A stretch of DNA of 64,000 nt, from the NCBI RefSeq assembly GCF_026191375.1, contig NZ_JAODTL010000022.1, forward strand, positions 124,001-188,000. Reading direction: 5' to 3'. The translations under genes were made by a program, and so were the position numbers. Origin of the DNA: Marinomonas pontica. GTDB taxonomy: Bacteria > Pseudomonadota > Gammaproteobacteria > Pseudomonadales > Marinomonadaceae. This document shows positions 48,065 through 56,190 of the stretch, one piece after another. Position 1 is the first letter of the stretch, and each line of letters starts with the position of its first letter. The notes under the pieces were generated by a model. The model saw nothing but the letters and a program-made list of their open reading frames with translations, did no database searches and was not told where the DNA came from.

Positions 48065-49612
48065 TCAAAAGGTTAAAATGGGGACACTCTAATGATTGAG
48101 TGTTCCCTAAGTACTTCTTCTCTAGATCTGAAAAGGCGAGTTGTAATCGATCGCTTTCAAGACTTTTCTTATTGTAGATGACCCTTAGCTCTTGATAACT
48201 CTTTTCCAATCTCATATCCAATACCTTCGCTTTTAGTTCGGTTGTAATATTTACAAGCTCTCTGTTTCTTTCTCTCTGTTTTATTAGGCTGGAAGAAAGC
48301 TCAGATGTATCCCCTTTGTTTGAGCTTAACAAGCTAACCTTCTCTTTAAGTATTTGGTTTTCTTGTTCGGCTGTCTGTAGCTCTTGTGCTAATAATGTGA
48401 CACACGTTTCAGACTCATGCAGTAAGCGTTCTAATGCTTTTGTGTCTTTATCTTGCTCGCTCAGTGATTCCATGGGGATATTTTCGATTGCTGAATTTAA
48501 GCCGTCTCTTAGCGATACCAGCGCCTCTTTTTTATTGGCATTTAGGGATTGGAGGTTGCCTATTGCTGTCTCATTGCTCTGGCTGAGCTGTTGCTCTAGC
48601 TCCATCAGTTTAGCGTCTTTATCGTTTATGTATTCCTTTAAGCTGGCTATGGATAAATTGGAGCTTTGTAACTCAGCTTCAAGTTGCATAATTAATGATT
48701 GAGACTCTACGGACATTCTTTCAAGTTTTGTAATGGCTATTTTTTGCGCCTCTATAGCATTTTTAGAGTTTTGATTTTTCTGCGCTTTGGCTATTTCATT
48801 CTTTAGCTGATCAATGACTATTTCTTGGCGTTCGGAAAGGCCGCTTAGGCTGGATATTTGCTTTAAAAAAGTAGAACGTATTTCTTTCTCCAGTTGCTTG
48901 GCTACAGGTACTTCAATGTTGAAGGGTAAATCAGTGTCATCGCCATCAATTTGGGCTTGCTCTAGTTTTTTAATTTTTAATGTAAGATTGTCAATTTCGG
49001 CTTGTAATCGATCCCGCTCTATCTGCTTAAGCTCAAGTTGCTTGAGATTTTGTTTAGCCCAATCAATTCGGTGCTTCAAATCTATATTCAGCAGGTTTTG
49101 GCTTTGAGTGAGAGCCTCTTTTGAGATAAGTAGTTCGGCGGTCTGCAAAAATTCACTTTCCATCTCTTTTAAGCTGGCTTGTAACTCATCGATGTTTGTA
49201 GATTGCAACTTTGGTGAAGACAACGCATAGAGTAGGCTAGATAAAAAGCGATTCAAAATCGGAGTTGGCTGATCACTTGCTTGATTAAGTAAAATAGCGC
49301 GTTCCGCCTTTAGTATGGTTCCCCAGACTTTAACCCTATTGATTTCATGGATGTCTAGGCCGGTTTTATTCATAGAATCAGCAGCGTAATGTATTTGTCT
49401 ATCTAAAAAATGCGCTAGCCCTTTATAAACAACCGACGCTTGTTCAATGGGGTTTTGTGGCGATAGATTTGATGTTTCATTTTTTCTGGCTTCTTGGTTG
49501 TCGCTGTTGCTGTCGTCTTCTGAATCCCTCTGCTTATCCAAAAAACGACAACATTTGCGATTAGCAAAAGTGTGCTTGCTTCAAGTAATGTCCAAATTAA
49601 CCACTTAGCCAT
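48057..49612 (-). CDS. Membrane-anchored coiled-coil protein of unknown function, one frameshift near the N terminus
   Basis: An open frame of 494 codons (from TTG 49541) encodes mostly heptad-rich coiled coil (about 110-490) after a helical region. A second frame just upstream starts at ATG 49612 with a GAGG ribosome site and encodes a membrane helix, [21 protein letters not shown]. Adding one A to the A6 run 49540-49545 (plus strand) fuses them as [13 protein letters not shown], giving 518 residues: a single N-terminal anchor and a long cytosolic coiled coil. I recognise no family. It is convergent with nadA and divergent from ydjA. Confidence 0.75.
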
Positions 49613-49635
49613 AAAAGCCTCGACCACTCGTCAAT

Positions 49636-49654
49636 AGATGTGATATTCATTATC
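49636..49654. promoter_or_regulatory. Weak Fur-box-like sequence upstream of ydjA
   Basis: AGATGTGATATTCATTATC matches the classical 19-base Fur box at 13 of 19 positions by my count. It lies between ydjA and the divergent coiled-coil gene, in AT-rich DNA where chance matches are common. Confidence 0.2.
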
Positions 49655-49708
49655 ATTAATTAATAATCAGCTATCAGCATAGCTTTATTTATCTCCCATG
49701 TTAACGGA

Positions 49709-50287
49709 ATGCCAGATTTTATGAGTAAAGAATTTTTAACCTTCATGCGTAATCGTGTATCACAGCCGAAACTTACCTTTCCCTCGCCAACCCAAAGTGA
49801 GTGGGAAGCGATACTTTCTGCCGCGAGCAGAGCGGCCGATCATGGCAATCTTACCCCATGGCGTTTTAAGATTTACGAAGGAGAAGGGCGCTCTAAACTA
49901 GGTCAAATATATTGGCATCATGCTGTATCTGAAGTGGATAGTATGCCGCTCAACAAAGAAGAGGCTTTCATTAAAAAAGCATATCGAGCGCCTGCCGTAT
50001 TACTGATTTATGCCCATGTTCAAGAGCACCCCAAAGTCCCAGCAATAGAGCAAATTATGGCAACATCGGCTGCGGCTCAACAAGTACTGCTTGGGTTGAA
50101 TGCCTTAGGTTATGGCGCTATGTGGCGAAGTGGCCCTGCCTGCTTTACTCAAAAAACGAAAGAGCTTTTGTCTCTTGGCGTAAATGATCAAATTGTCGGT
50201 CTAATTTATGCGGGTACCGCAGAGAGTACAACCACCAGCACGCCTGACGTAACACTAGAAAAGCACCTTGAATGGGTAAGAGATTAA
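49709..50287 (+). CDS. ydjA: Nitroreductase family protein YdjA
   Basis: A minimal FMN-dependent nitroreductase of 192 residues. FMN-binding parts are visible in NRVSQPKL near the start, SRAADHGNLTPWRF, and the C-terminal GLIYAGTAES. Length and motifs match E. coli YdjA (183), whose natural substrate is unknown. The start may be ATG 49721 (MSKEFLTF) instead of 49709. It is a single gene, followed by tRNA-Ser on the same strand. Confidence 0.88.
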   Translation: MPDFMSKEFLTFMRNRVSQPKLTFPSPTQSEWEAILSAASRAADHGNLTPWRFKIYEGEGRSKLGQIYWHHAVSEVDSMPLNKEEAFIKKAYRAPAVLLIYAHVQEHPKVPAIEQIMATSAAAQQVLLGLNALGYGAMWRSGPACFTQKTKELLSLGVNDQIVGLIYAGTAESTTTSTPDVTLEKHLEWVRD

Positions 50288-50315
50288 TTTTTAAGGTTAA
50301 ATTGTCAAAAATGGG

Positions 50316-50344
50316 TTGCAATTAGGCTTGGTCATCACTAATAT
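50316..50344 (+). promoter_or_regulatory. Predicted sigma-70 promoter of tRNA-Ser
   Basis: TTGCAA (50316-50321), 17 bases, TAATAT (50339-50344), then the GC-rich discriminator ACGCGCAC typical of stringently controlled tRNA promoters. Confidence 0.7.
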
Positions 50345-50378
50345 ACGCGCACAAATTACGCAGAGCGTAAAAAGTTTT

Positions 50379-50466
50379 GGTGAGCTGTCCGAGTGGCCGA
50401 AGGAGCACGCCTGGAAAGCGTGTATGTCGAAAGGCATCAAGAGTTCGAATCTCTTGCTCACCGCCA
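50379..50466 (+). tRNA. tRNA-Ser (anticodon GGA)
   Basis: An 88-base class II tRNA with encoded CCA. The acceptor stem is GGTGAGC/GCTCACC, the anticodon stem CACGC/GCGTG around CTGGAAA, and a long variable arm GTCGAAAGGCATC follows. The T arm is GAGTTCGAATCTC. Confidence 0.96.
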
Positions 50467-50470
50467 TTAT

Positions 50471-50502
50471 AAAAAAAGACGTCTAATTAGGCGTCTTTTT
50501 TT
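50471..50502. terminator. Rho-independent terminator after tRNA-Ser
   Basis: AAAAAAAGACG and CGTCTTTTTTT form an 11-bp stem. The symmetrical A and T runs would also serve the minus-strand thioesterase gene ending at 50542. Confidence 0.92.
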
Positions 50503-50541
50503 CATCTCAAATTCGTAGGGCCTTGACTAAGTAATTCTTGC

Positions 50542-50949
50542 TTAATCAATTAAAAGCTTGGCTTGCTCAAATAGAATGGGTTTCCCTTCCTTGGTTGTTG
50601 ATGTCACTGTCATTTTGGCTTCTAGCATTAATTGATCGCTGTTTTTCTTGTATATATTTTGATGAAAAACCAGTTTGAGCTTTGACTGACGCTCTACATG
50701 GGTCTCAATATAAAAGGCATCGCCGCTCTGCAGGGAACGTTTATAATTTAACTCTGCCTTTATGAGCACCAAGTGTATTCCTTCGCGCGTAATGGCTGCA
50801 AAATCCAGCCCTCGTGTTTTGATAAACTGATGTCGCGCGTGTTCTAGGTAGTTCTGGTAAACGGAGTTATTAACAATGCCTTGCATATCACATTCGTAAT
50901 CACGAACGATAAAATCAATGTAATTTCCCTTTAGTTTAGTGTCTTTCAT
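50542..50949 (-). CDS. Acyl-CoA thioesterase (4HBT hot-dog fold)
   Basis: A 135-residue single hot-dog domain protein. The motif RDYECDMQGIVNNSVYQNYLEHAR is the 4HBT active-site helix; the Asp before QGIVNN corresponds to the catalytic aspartate of YbgC-like thioesterases. The likely substrates are acyl-CoA or aromatic CoA thioesters. The tol-pal operon in this window lacks its usual ybgC, but this paralogue is not clearly its replacement. It lies 24 bases downstream of the GGDEF gene on the same strand and may be cotranscribed. Confidence 0.87.
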   Translation of the reverse strand: MKDTKLKGNYIDFIVRDYECDMQGIVNNSVYQNYLEHARHQFIKTRGLDFAAITREGIHLVLIKAELNYKRSLQSGDAFYIETHVERQSKLKLVFHQNIYKKNSDQLMLEAKMTVTSTTKEGKPILFEQAKLLID

Positions 50950-50973
50950 GACAATACCTTCAATCTGTGAGTT

Positions 50974-52026
50974 TTATTCATGATGAGCAATGCGATTTTT
51001 GCCTGACCGTTTTGCATACAATAGATAGTGTTGTGCTCTCTCAACCAGTTCTTTAGGGCTTTCATCACCAAACAAAGTGGCAACACCAACCGAAACGGTC
51101 ACTTGGCGAAGTAGTACCTTGGTGTTTTTGTAACGTATTTTTTGAATTGAGATCTCATTTCGAACCGATTCCGCTAACTGAGATGCAGCACTTAATTCGG
51201 TTTCGTTGAGCAGCATGGCAAAACGGCCACCCTCTAGTCGAGCAAGAAACCCTCTTTCTGGAAGTAAGCGAAGTAATAATTTAGAAATATATCGAATCAA
51301 TGATGTTCCCGCTTTAGTGCCGTATTCTTGGTTCACACCACTTAGGTCATCAATGTCGATCAACAATAAAGTTAAGTCATCCTCTGCATACGGAACAAGT
51401 GAGAAGAGCATACGCTCAAAGCCTTTGTCGTTTGAAAGTAGAGTAATGGGATCTAACTCAACGTTCTTTTTTACGTCGGACAGCTCATTCTTTAGTGCAG
51501 CCAATTCGTCTTGGGCGGATTTTAAAGATTGACCAAACAGTTCGATGGCCTGATTCGCGCGCAACACCCCTTGCTCTAAAGTGGTTGTAAGCTGTTCGAT
51601 TTGATCATTTTCACTGGCAGTTACTAACGCCATTTTTGAGTTTCGTAGGGTAGAATTAAACCTTTCAACTTCACCAGAAATTGTAATTGTCTCAGTTTCA
51701 AGGGTATTCGTTATGTCTTTTAGGCGGCCACTTTGGTGGTGTGCGTGCTGAAACTCTTCTGGCAATAAAAATTCATTAAACAATTCTTTTGAAACAAATG
51801 CAGGAAGGCCACCAAAACGACGTAATGCTCTATCAACCAACTGATTAAGCTTAGGGTTTTTATTGGAGGCGTATTCGTACCAAATGCCATAATTATATGG
51901 GGTAGGTGGTATATCAAGCTTAACCATCAGCGGAATGGCAGATCGCATGAGTTGTTTCGCTTGTTTTGTGTTGTGTTGGAACATCGGAACCTCTGCTGCC
52001 ATATTAATACCACTAAGGCGTCCCAT
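50974..52026 (-). CDS. Degenerate GGDEF domain protein
   Basis: A 350-residue cytosolic protein with no membrane helix. The N-terminal about 180 residues are helical (PPTPYNYGIWYEYASNKNP, then coiled coil), as in several pseudomonad diguanylate cyclases. The C-terminal about 160 residues are a GGDEF fold (LLLIDIDDLSGVNQEYG, VTVSVGVATL). The signature GGDEF is replaced by EGGRF in ARLEGGRFAMLL, losing the Asp/Glu that bind metal and catalyse. Synthesis of c-di-GMP is therefore unlikely; it may bind nucleotide or act as an adaptor. The start may be internal (M9 or M15). Confidence 0.88.
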   Translation of the reverse strand: MGRLSGINMAAEVPMFQHNTKQAKQLMRSAIPLMVKLDIPPTPYNYGIWYEYASNKNPKLNQLVDRALRRFGGLPAFVSKELFNEFLLPEEFQHAHHQSGRLKDITNTLETETITISGEVERFNSTLRNSKMALVTASENDQIEQLTTTLEQGVLRANQAIELFGQSLKSAQDELAALKNELSDVKKNVELDPITLLSNDKGFERMLFSLVPYAEDDLTLLLIDIDDLSGVNQEYGTKAGTSLIRYISKLLLRLLPERGFLARLEGGRFAMLLNETELSAASQLAESVRNEISIQKIRYKNTKVLLRQVTVSVGVATLFGDESPKELVERAQHYLLYAKRSGKNRIAHHE

Positions 52027-52166
52027 TCCGTCAGTGGTTCACAATTTATAACGAGCAAAACTGCTTGCTCAGTAACAATTTGGCTTCGATTTCATCACGA
52101 ATCATTCGTGCCTTGATATCTGAAAAACTAAAATCATAGTAAATGTTATGACGAAGAATAGCTATC

Positions 52167-52511
52167 TTAGCCGCCGGTAAATTTACTAGAAAACCCTTCT
52201 TTTTCAAGTAGATCCTTTAATTTTTGACGATGGTCTCCTTGAATTTCAATGTGTCCATCTTTCACTGCCCCACCAGTGCCGCACTGGGCTTTTAGTTTTT
52301 TTCCCAATGTTTTTAATTTATCTTCCGTTAATGGTAACCCTGTTACTACGGTAACACCTTTGCCTTTACGTCCTTTTGTTTCTAAGGCAATGCGTACTTT
52401 GCCATCACCGATAACGGTGTCATCTTTGCATTGGCAGTCTGTAACAGGGTGCTCGCAGGCAGGACAAAGGCGACCTTGATCGGTTGAATACACTAAGCTT
52501 CTATTTTTCAT
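52167..52511 (-). CDS. yciH: SUI1/eIF1-like translation factor YciH
   Basis: A 114-residue protein of the bacterial SUI1 family. An N-terminal segment carries clustered cysteines (CPACEHPVTDCQC) that may bind zinc. The SUI1 domain follows, with KGRKGKGVTVVTGLPL, KKLKAQCGTGGAVKDGHIEIQGDHR and FSSKFTGG. E. coli YciH (108 residues) influences start-site fidelity in vitro. The AAGGAGG ribosome site lies 11 bases before ATG 52511, a rather long spacing. It is a single gene. Confidence 0.93.
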   Translation of the reverse strand: MKNRSLVYSTDQGRLCPACEHPVTDCQCKDDTVIGDGKVRIALETKGRKGKGVTVVTGLPLTEDKLKTLGKKLKAQCGTGGAVKDGHIEIQGDHRQKLKDLLEKEGFSSKFTGG

Positions 52512-52656
52512 GGATTTTCATTCCTCCTTTATAAGCACAAAGCGATTATTTTAACATTTCATTCAGGTTGAACGAGAGAAAAAAGACATTATTCAGCATG
52601 AATTGGATATCTGCACTAAGCTATCAATAATACGGTTATCAAAATGCGTGCTGGTT

Positions 52657-53211
52657 ATGAATATGACACTAATCATTAGACAGGCTACTAAAGCAGACCT
52701 AAGAAGCATCCTCTTGTTTGAGTTTCGTAACAGAGGTTGGTTTTCACAGTTTATTCCTCAACAAGCGCTTAGTCAGCAGTCTGAAATGTATTTTAAGCGT
52801 CTGTTGTCTGGAAAATTAAAGCAATTTCAATATCTGGTGTGTCTGCCTAACGATGTGTTAATCGGTCGGTTTAGTGGTCAATATCTGGACGATTCCTCAT
52901 TAGAAGTTTCCTATCGCATCGCAAAGAACTTCACTCGCCAAGGCATTGCACAATACGTTCTCAAACACTTGCTGTTAGTTTGGGCGAGCCATGGTATCAA
53001 TGAGGTCTATGCTCAAGTAGCAGACCACAACCAGGCATCGATAAAAGTACTGCTTAGCTGTGGTTTTGAACTGCAAGAAACCCAAGAAAAGGCCATCAAG
53101 ATTGGTCCTAATGTGCATGATAGTCTTATTTATCGTTGGCCCATTATCGAAGACGTAAACCCTTTGTTTATCAAACCTGATGATCCGACAATATTTCCAG
53201 AACACTCTTAA
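52657..53211 (+). CDS. GNAT family N-acetyltransferase
   Basis: About 184 residues from ATG 52657 (MNMTLIIRQATKADL); upstream in-frame codons do not look like protein. The acetyl-CoA-binding region is YRIAKNFTRQGIAQYVLKHLLLVWA. The GNAT C-terminal motif follows, with VYAQVADHNQASIKVLLSCGFEL. It resembles RimJ/RimL-type ribosomal-protein acetyltransferases, but the substrate is unknown. Its last 41 bases overlap the end of truC on the opposite strand. Confidence 0.85.
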   Translation: MNMTLIIRQATKADLRSILLFEFRNRGWFSQFIPQQALSQQSEMYFKRLLSGKLKQFQYLVCLPNDVLIGRFSGQYLDDSSLEVSYRIAKNFTRQGIAQYVLKHLLLVWASHGINEVYAQVADHNQASIKVLLSCGFELQETQEKAIKIGPNVHDSLIYRWPIIEDVNPLFIKPDDPTIFPEHS

Positions 53212-53896
53212 GTTGCTGATCTAAAGCTGCCTCCATGATCATTTTTTCTTGGCTAACTGGATGAGTAAACTCCAGTTTGGAAGCGTGCAACATCAAACGA
53301 AAATGTTCTGGCCATATTTCTTTGACTACTTTATTAATATGTCTGCAGCCATAACATGAATCCCCGACAAGTGGGTTTAGGTGGTGTTTAAAGTGCCGAC
53401 GTATCTGATGCTTTCGGCCTTGTTTGGGGGTTACTTCTAGCCAGCTTAATCGCATACTATCGTAACGGCTAACGGGGATAGGCAACTGGTAATGCATTAG
53501 GCAAGTAAAGCTTGTCTCAGCGTCTTTTTCAGTACCTTCCAATTTAAACCGAGAACGTCCTTTTTGTTCATTCAATTTTGCCAAAGGGTAGTCGATTACA
53601 CCGTTGTCATCACAAAAACCGCGCACTAAGCAATGGTAGGTTTTAGACGTTGTATTTTCAGAAAATTGTTCGGACAGTAAGCGAGCTATTTCAGGGCTAA
53701 ACGCCATCACCAAGACACCAGAAGTGCCACGGTCTAAGCGATGAACGGGAAATACCCATTTGCCAGTCTGGTCTCGGAGCCGCTGAACCACGGCATCTTC
53801 TTCGTCTTTCGCTAAATGCGTGCGGTGAACCAAAAGCCCAGACGGCTTGTTTACGACAACAAGATCCTCATCTTGAAATACGATTTCTAATGTCAT
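53171..53896 (-). CDS. truC: tRNA pseudouridine(65) synthase TruC
   Basis: An RluA-family enzyme of 241 residues that modifies U65 of certain tRNAs. The catalytic motif HRLDRGTSG contains the nucleophile Asp. The N-terminal VFQDEDLVVVNKPSGLLVHR and the later PKQGRKHQIRRHFKH match E. coli TruC closely. It has no S4 domain, as expected for TruC. It overlaps the dehydrogenase gene upstream by four bases, so the two are translationally coupled. Confidence 0.93.
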   Translation of the reverse strand: MTLEIVFQDEDLVVVNKPSGLLVHRTHLAKDEEDAVVQRLRDQTGKWVFPVHRLDRGTSGVLVMAFSPEIARLLSEQFSENTTSKTYHCLVRGFCDDNGVIDYPLAKLNEQKGRSRFKLEGTEKDAETSFTCLMHYQLPIPVSRYDSMRLSWLEVTPKQGRKHQIRRHFKHHLNPLVGDSCYGCRHINKVVKEIWPEHFRLMLHASKLEFTHPVSQEKMIMEAALDQQLKSVLEILSDHQV

Positions 53897-54831
53897 AGTG
53901 ATGAGTCTATAAAAGCGGTGATTTTTTTCATGGCAAGATTTACCAAGGTTTGCATTGCCTCGTCACTTGCCCATGCAATATGAGGCGTTAAAAGGAAGTT
54001 AGGCAATTCAGTGAGGGACTGAAGTGGGTGATCTTCGGGCATTGGTTCTTGTGTCGCAACATCAAAAGCCGCACCCGATATTTTCAGATTTTTTAGTGCG
54101 TCCACGAGTGCTTTTTCATCAACAATTCCGCCGCGACTGATGTTAAGAAGCAGGCAACTTTGTTTCATTAAAGAGAATTCGACTTCGCTGATGAGGTCTT
54201 TTGTTTCGTCTGTTAGCGGGCAATTGATGCTAATTATATCCGCTGACTGTATCGCTTGCCGAAAGCTCAAATAGCCATCGCGCACTTCAGTCGCATTTTT
54301 TCGTTCTGCGAAGATGACATCCATACCAAAGGCGTGTGCAATATGTGCGACTTTTTTTCCTAATGTACCACCTCCAATGATTGTCATGGTTGATCCTGAC
54401 AAATCTTTTATATGGTAATCTAAAAAGCAAAAATGTTCGGAATCTGCCCATCGTTTTGATTTCACAGCGTCAACATACGATGTCAGGTTACGTCGTAATG
54501 CCAACAACATGGCAAAGGTGTGTTCAGGTACACTGATTGTTGAATAATCGGTGACATTTTGAACGCAAACATTTCTCTCTTGACAGGCATTTATATTAAC
54601 GTTGTTGGTACCTGTTGCCATTACTTGAATAAGTTTTAGGCTATTTGCTCTGTGTATCGCTTCTTCGTTTAAAACTACTTTATTAGAAAGAACAATATCG
54701 GCATCTTGAATGCGCTCAATGACGTTTTCGGCCGCAGTATTGTCATAAAAAACAACATCGTCAATGCTGTTTGGCAGTTCGATCTTTATGTGTTTTGGGA
54801 ACGAGCCTCGGTCCAAAAAAACGGCTTTCAT
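53893..54831 (-). CDS. D-2-hydroxyacid dehydrogenase (glycerate dehydrogenase-like)
   Basis: A 312-residue NAD-dependent enzyme. The nucleotide-binding loop is GGGTLGKKVA. The catalytic residues are Arg in NISRGGIVDE, Glu in QEPMPEDHPL and His in LTPHIAWAS. It resembles HprA-type glycerate/hydroxypyruvate reductases, but the substrate cannot be fixed from sequence. It stands between tesA and truC on the minus strand, 20 bases after tesA. Confidence 0.9.
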   Translation of the reverse strand: MKAVFLDRGSFPKHIKIELPNSIDDVVFYDNTAAENVIERIQDADIVLSNKVVLNEEAIHRANSLKLIQVMATGTNNVNINACQERNVCVQNVTDYSTISVPEHTFAMLLALRRNLTSYVDAVKSKRWADSEHFCFLDYHIKDLSGSTMTIIGGGTLGKKVAHIAHAFGMDVIFAERKNATEVRDGYLSFRQAIQSADIISINCPLTDETKDLISEVEFSLMKQSCLLLNISRGGIVDEKALVDALKNLKISGAAFDVATQEPMPEDHPLQSLTELPNFLLTPHIAWASDEAMQTLVNLAMKKITAFIDSSL

Positions 54832-54851
54832 TCAATTTTCCTTATTTTTAT

Positions 54852-55481
54852 CTACTTAGTGGCATCTATTAACGGTTTCAAATATGGCAGGATGTTCTGC
54901 AGAACAATGGGTTGCCCCATTTTGTTGGGATGTAAGCCATCGTTTTGCATTAGCGATTTATTTAATGCAACATCCTTAAGCATGAATGGCAGGTAGGCAA
55001 GATCGTATTTCTCGGCAATGTCTTTGTATAAATTGAAGAACATTCGTGTATAACGTTTACCATAGTTTTGTGGGATTTGATTGCCTACCAACAAAACAGC
55101 CGCACCAGCGTCCTGTGCTTGTTCGACCATTTTTTCTAAATTCAATGTGGTCTGATTTAAAGGGTAACCGCGTAAAGCATCATTGGCGCCCAGTTCTAAA
55201 ATGATCCAACTGGGGTTGTGAGCCGTTAATAACGCAGCGAAACGTGACAAACCGCCTTGTGTTGTCTCACCACTCACACTGGCATTAATAACGTCTATTT
55301 CTGGATGAGAATAAGAAAGTTCTGTTTTAAGTAAACTAACCCAACCATCTTGTTGTCGTAAATTATACGCAGCACTAAGACTGTCGCCCATAACAAGTAA
55401 CGTAGAGGCTGAGGCAACTGAACTAACGCACAATAGCACAATGAATGTGCAGACTCGCTTCATGTGTTTAAAAACAAACAT
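54852..55481 (-). CDS. tesA: Periplasmic arylesterase / acyl-CoA thioesterase I TesA
   Basis: An SGNH hydrolase of 209 residues with a signal peptide (RVCTFIVLLCVSSVASA). Block I is VMGDSLSAAYN with the catalytic Ser, block III is LGANDALRG and block V is DGLHPNK with the Asp-His pair. TesA hydrolyses acyl thioesters, lysophospholipids and aryl esters in the periplasm. I chose ATG 55481 because AAAGG stands six bases before it; ATG 55505 is in frame but has no ribosome site. The divergent ybbA starts 25 bases away, as in E. coli. Confidence 0.93.
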   Translation of the reverse strand: MFVFKHMKRVCTFIVLLCVSSVASASTLLVMGDSLSAAYNLRQQDGWVSLLKTELSYSHPEIDVINASVSGETTQGGLSRFAALLTAHNPSWIILELGANDALRGYPLNQTTLNLEKMVEQAQDAGAAVLLVGNQIPQNYGKRYTRMFFNLYKDIAEKYDLAYLPFMLKDVALNKSLMQNDGLHPNKMGQPIVLQNILPYLKPLIDATK

Positions 55482-55506
55482 ATCAAACCTTTTTAAGTGG
55501 ACCATT

Positions 55507-56190
55507 ATGACTAGAAGTACTGCAATTAAAGTGTCTAATTTAACTCATACTGTGACATCGAATACAGGGGATTTAACCATATTGAAAGGAATCAATATGG
55601 AAATCAAGGAAAGCGAGTCAGTAGCCATTGTTGGGGCTTCGGGGTCGGGGAAATCGACATTATTGGGTTTGCTAGCCGGTCTTGATGTGAATACATCTGG
55701 TGATATTTTTCTGTATGACCAAGCGTTTTCGAGTCAAACAGAAGAACAAAGAGCGTTAGCCAGAGGTCAATATGTTGGTTTTGTTTTTCAGTCTTTTCAT
55801 CTTTTGCCCAGCTTGCAAGCCATTGAAAACGTCATGCTACCCGCGGAGTTAAAAGGCGATAAGTCCGCTCGCCAAAAGGCAGAGCTATTGCTCGATAAAG
55901 TCGGGTTGTCGCATCGGTTAACGCATTATCCAAATCAACTGTCTGGTGGTGAGCAACAACGCGTTGCTATTGCTCGTGCATTTGCATCTAATCCGAAAAT
56001 ATTGTTTGCAGACGAACCAACAGGCAATTTAGATGAAGAAAATGGGCAGTTGATCATCAAGCTGCTGTTTGAATTAAACCAATCTGAAGGCACAACCTTA
56101 GTGATGGTCACTCACGATAATGAGTTAGCCAAAATGTGCGATAGGCAATTGGTAATGTCGGCAGGGCAGCTAACGGAAAGAACACTATGA
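55507..56190 (+). CDS. ybbA: ABC transporter ATP-binding protein YbbA
   Basis: A MacB/LolD-type ATPase of 227 residues from ATG 55507 (MTRSTAIKV). Walker A is GASGSGKST, the signature LSGGEQQRVAIARA and Walker B ILFADEPTGNLD. It pairs with the permease YbbP, whose start overlaps its stop by four bases (ATGA). The order tesA-ybbA-ybbP is conserved in gammaproteobacteria. The frame is open to 55441, but that region lies inside the divergent tesA gene. Confidence 0.93.
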   Translation: MTRSTAIKVSNLTHTVTSNTGDLTILKGINMEIKESESVAIVGASGSGKSTLLGLLAGLDVNTSGDIFLYDQAFSSQTEEQRALARGQYVGFVFQSFHLLPSLQAIENVMLPAELKGDKSARQKAELLLDKVGLSHRLTHYPNQLSGGEQQRVAIARAFASNPKILFADEPTGNLDEENGQLIIKLLFELNQSEGTTLVMVTHDNELAKMCDRQLVMSAGQLTERTL

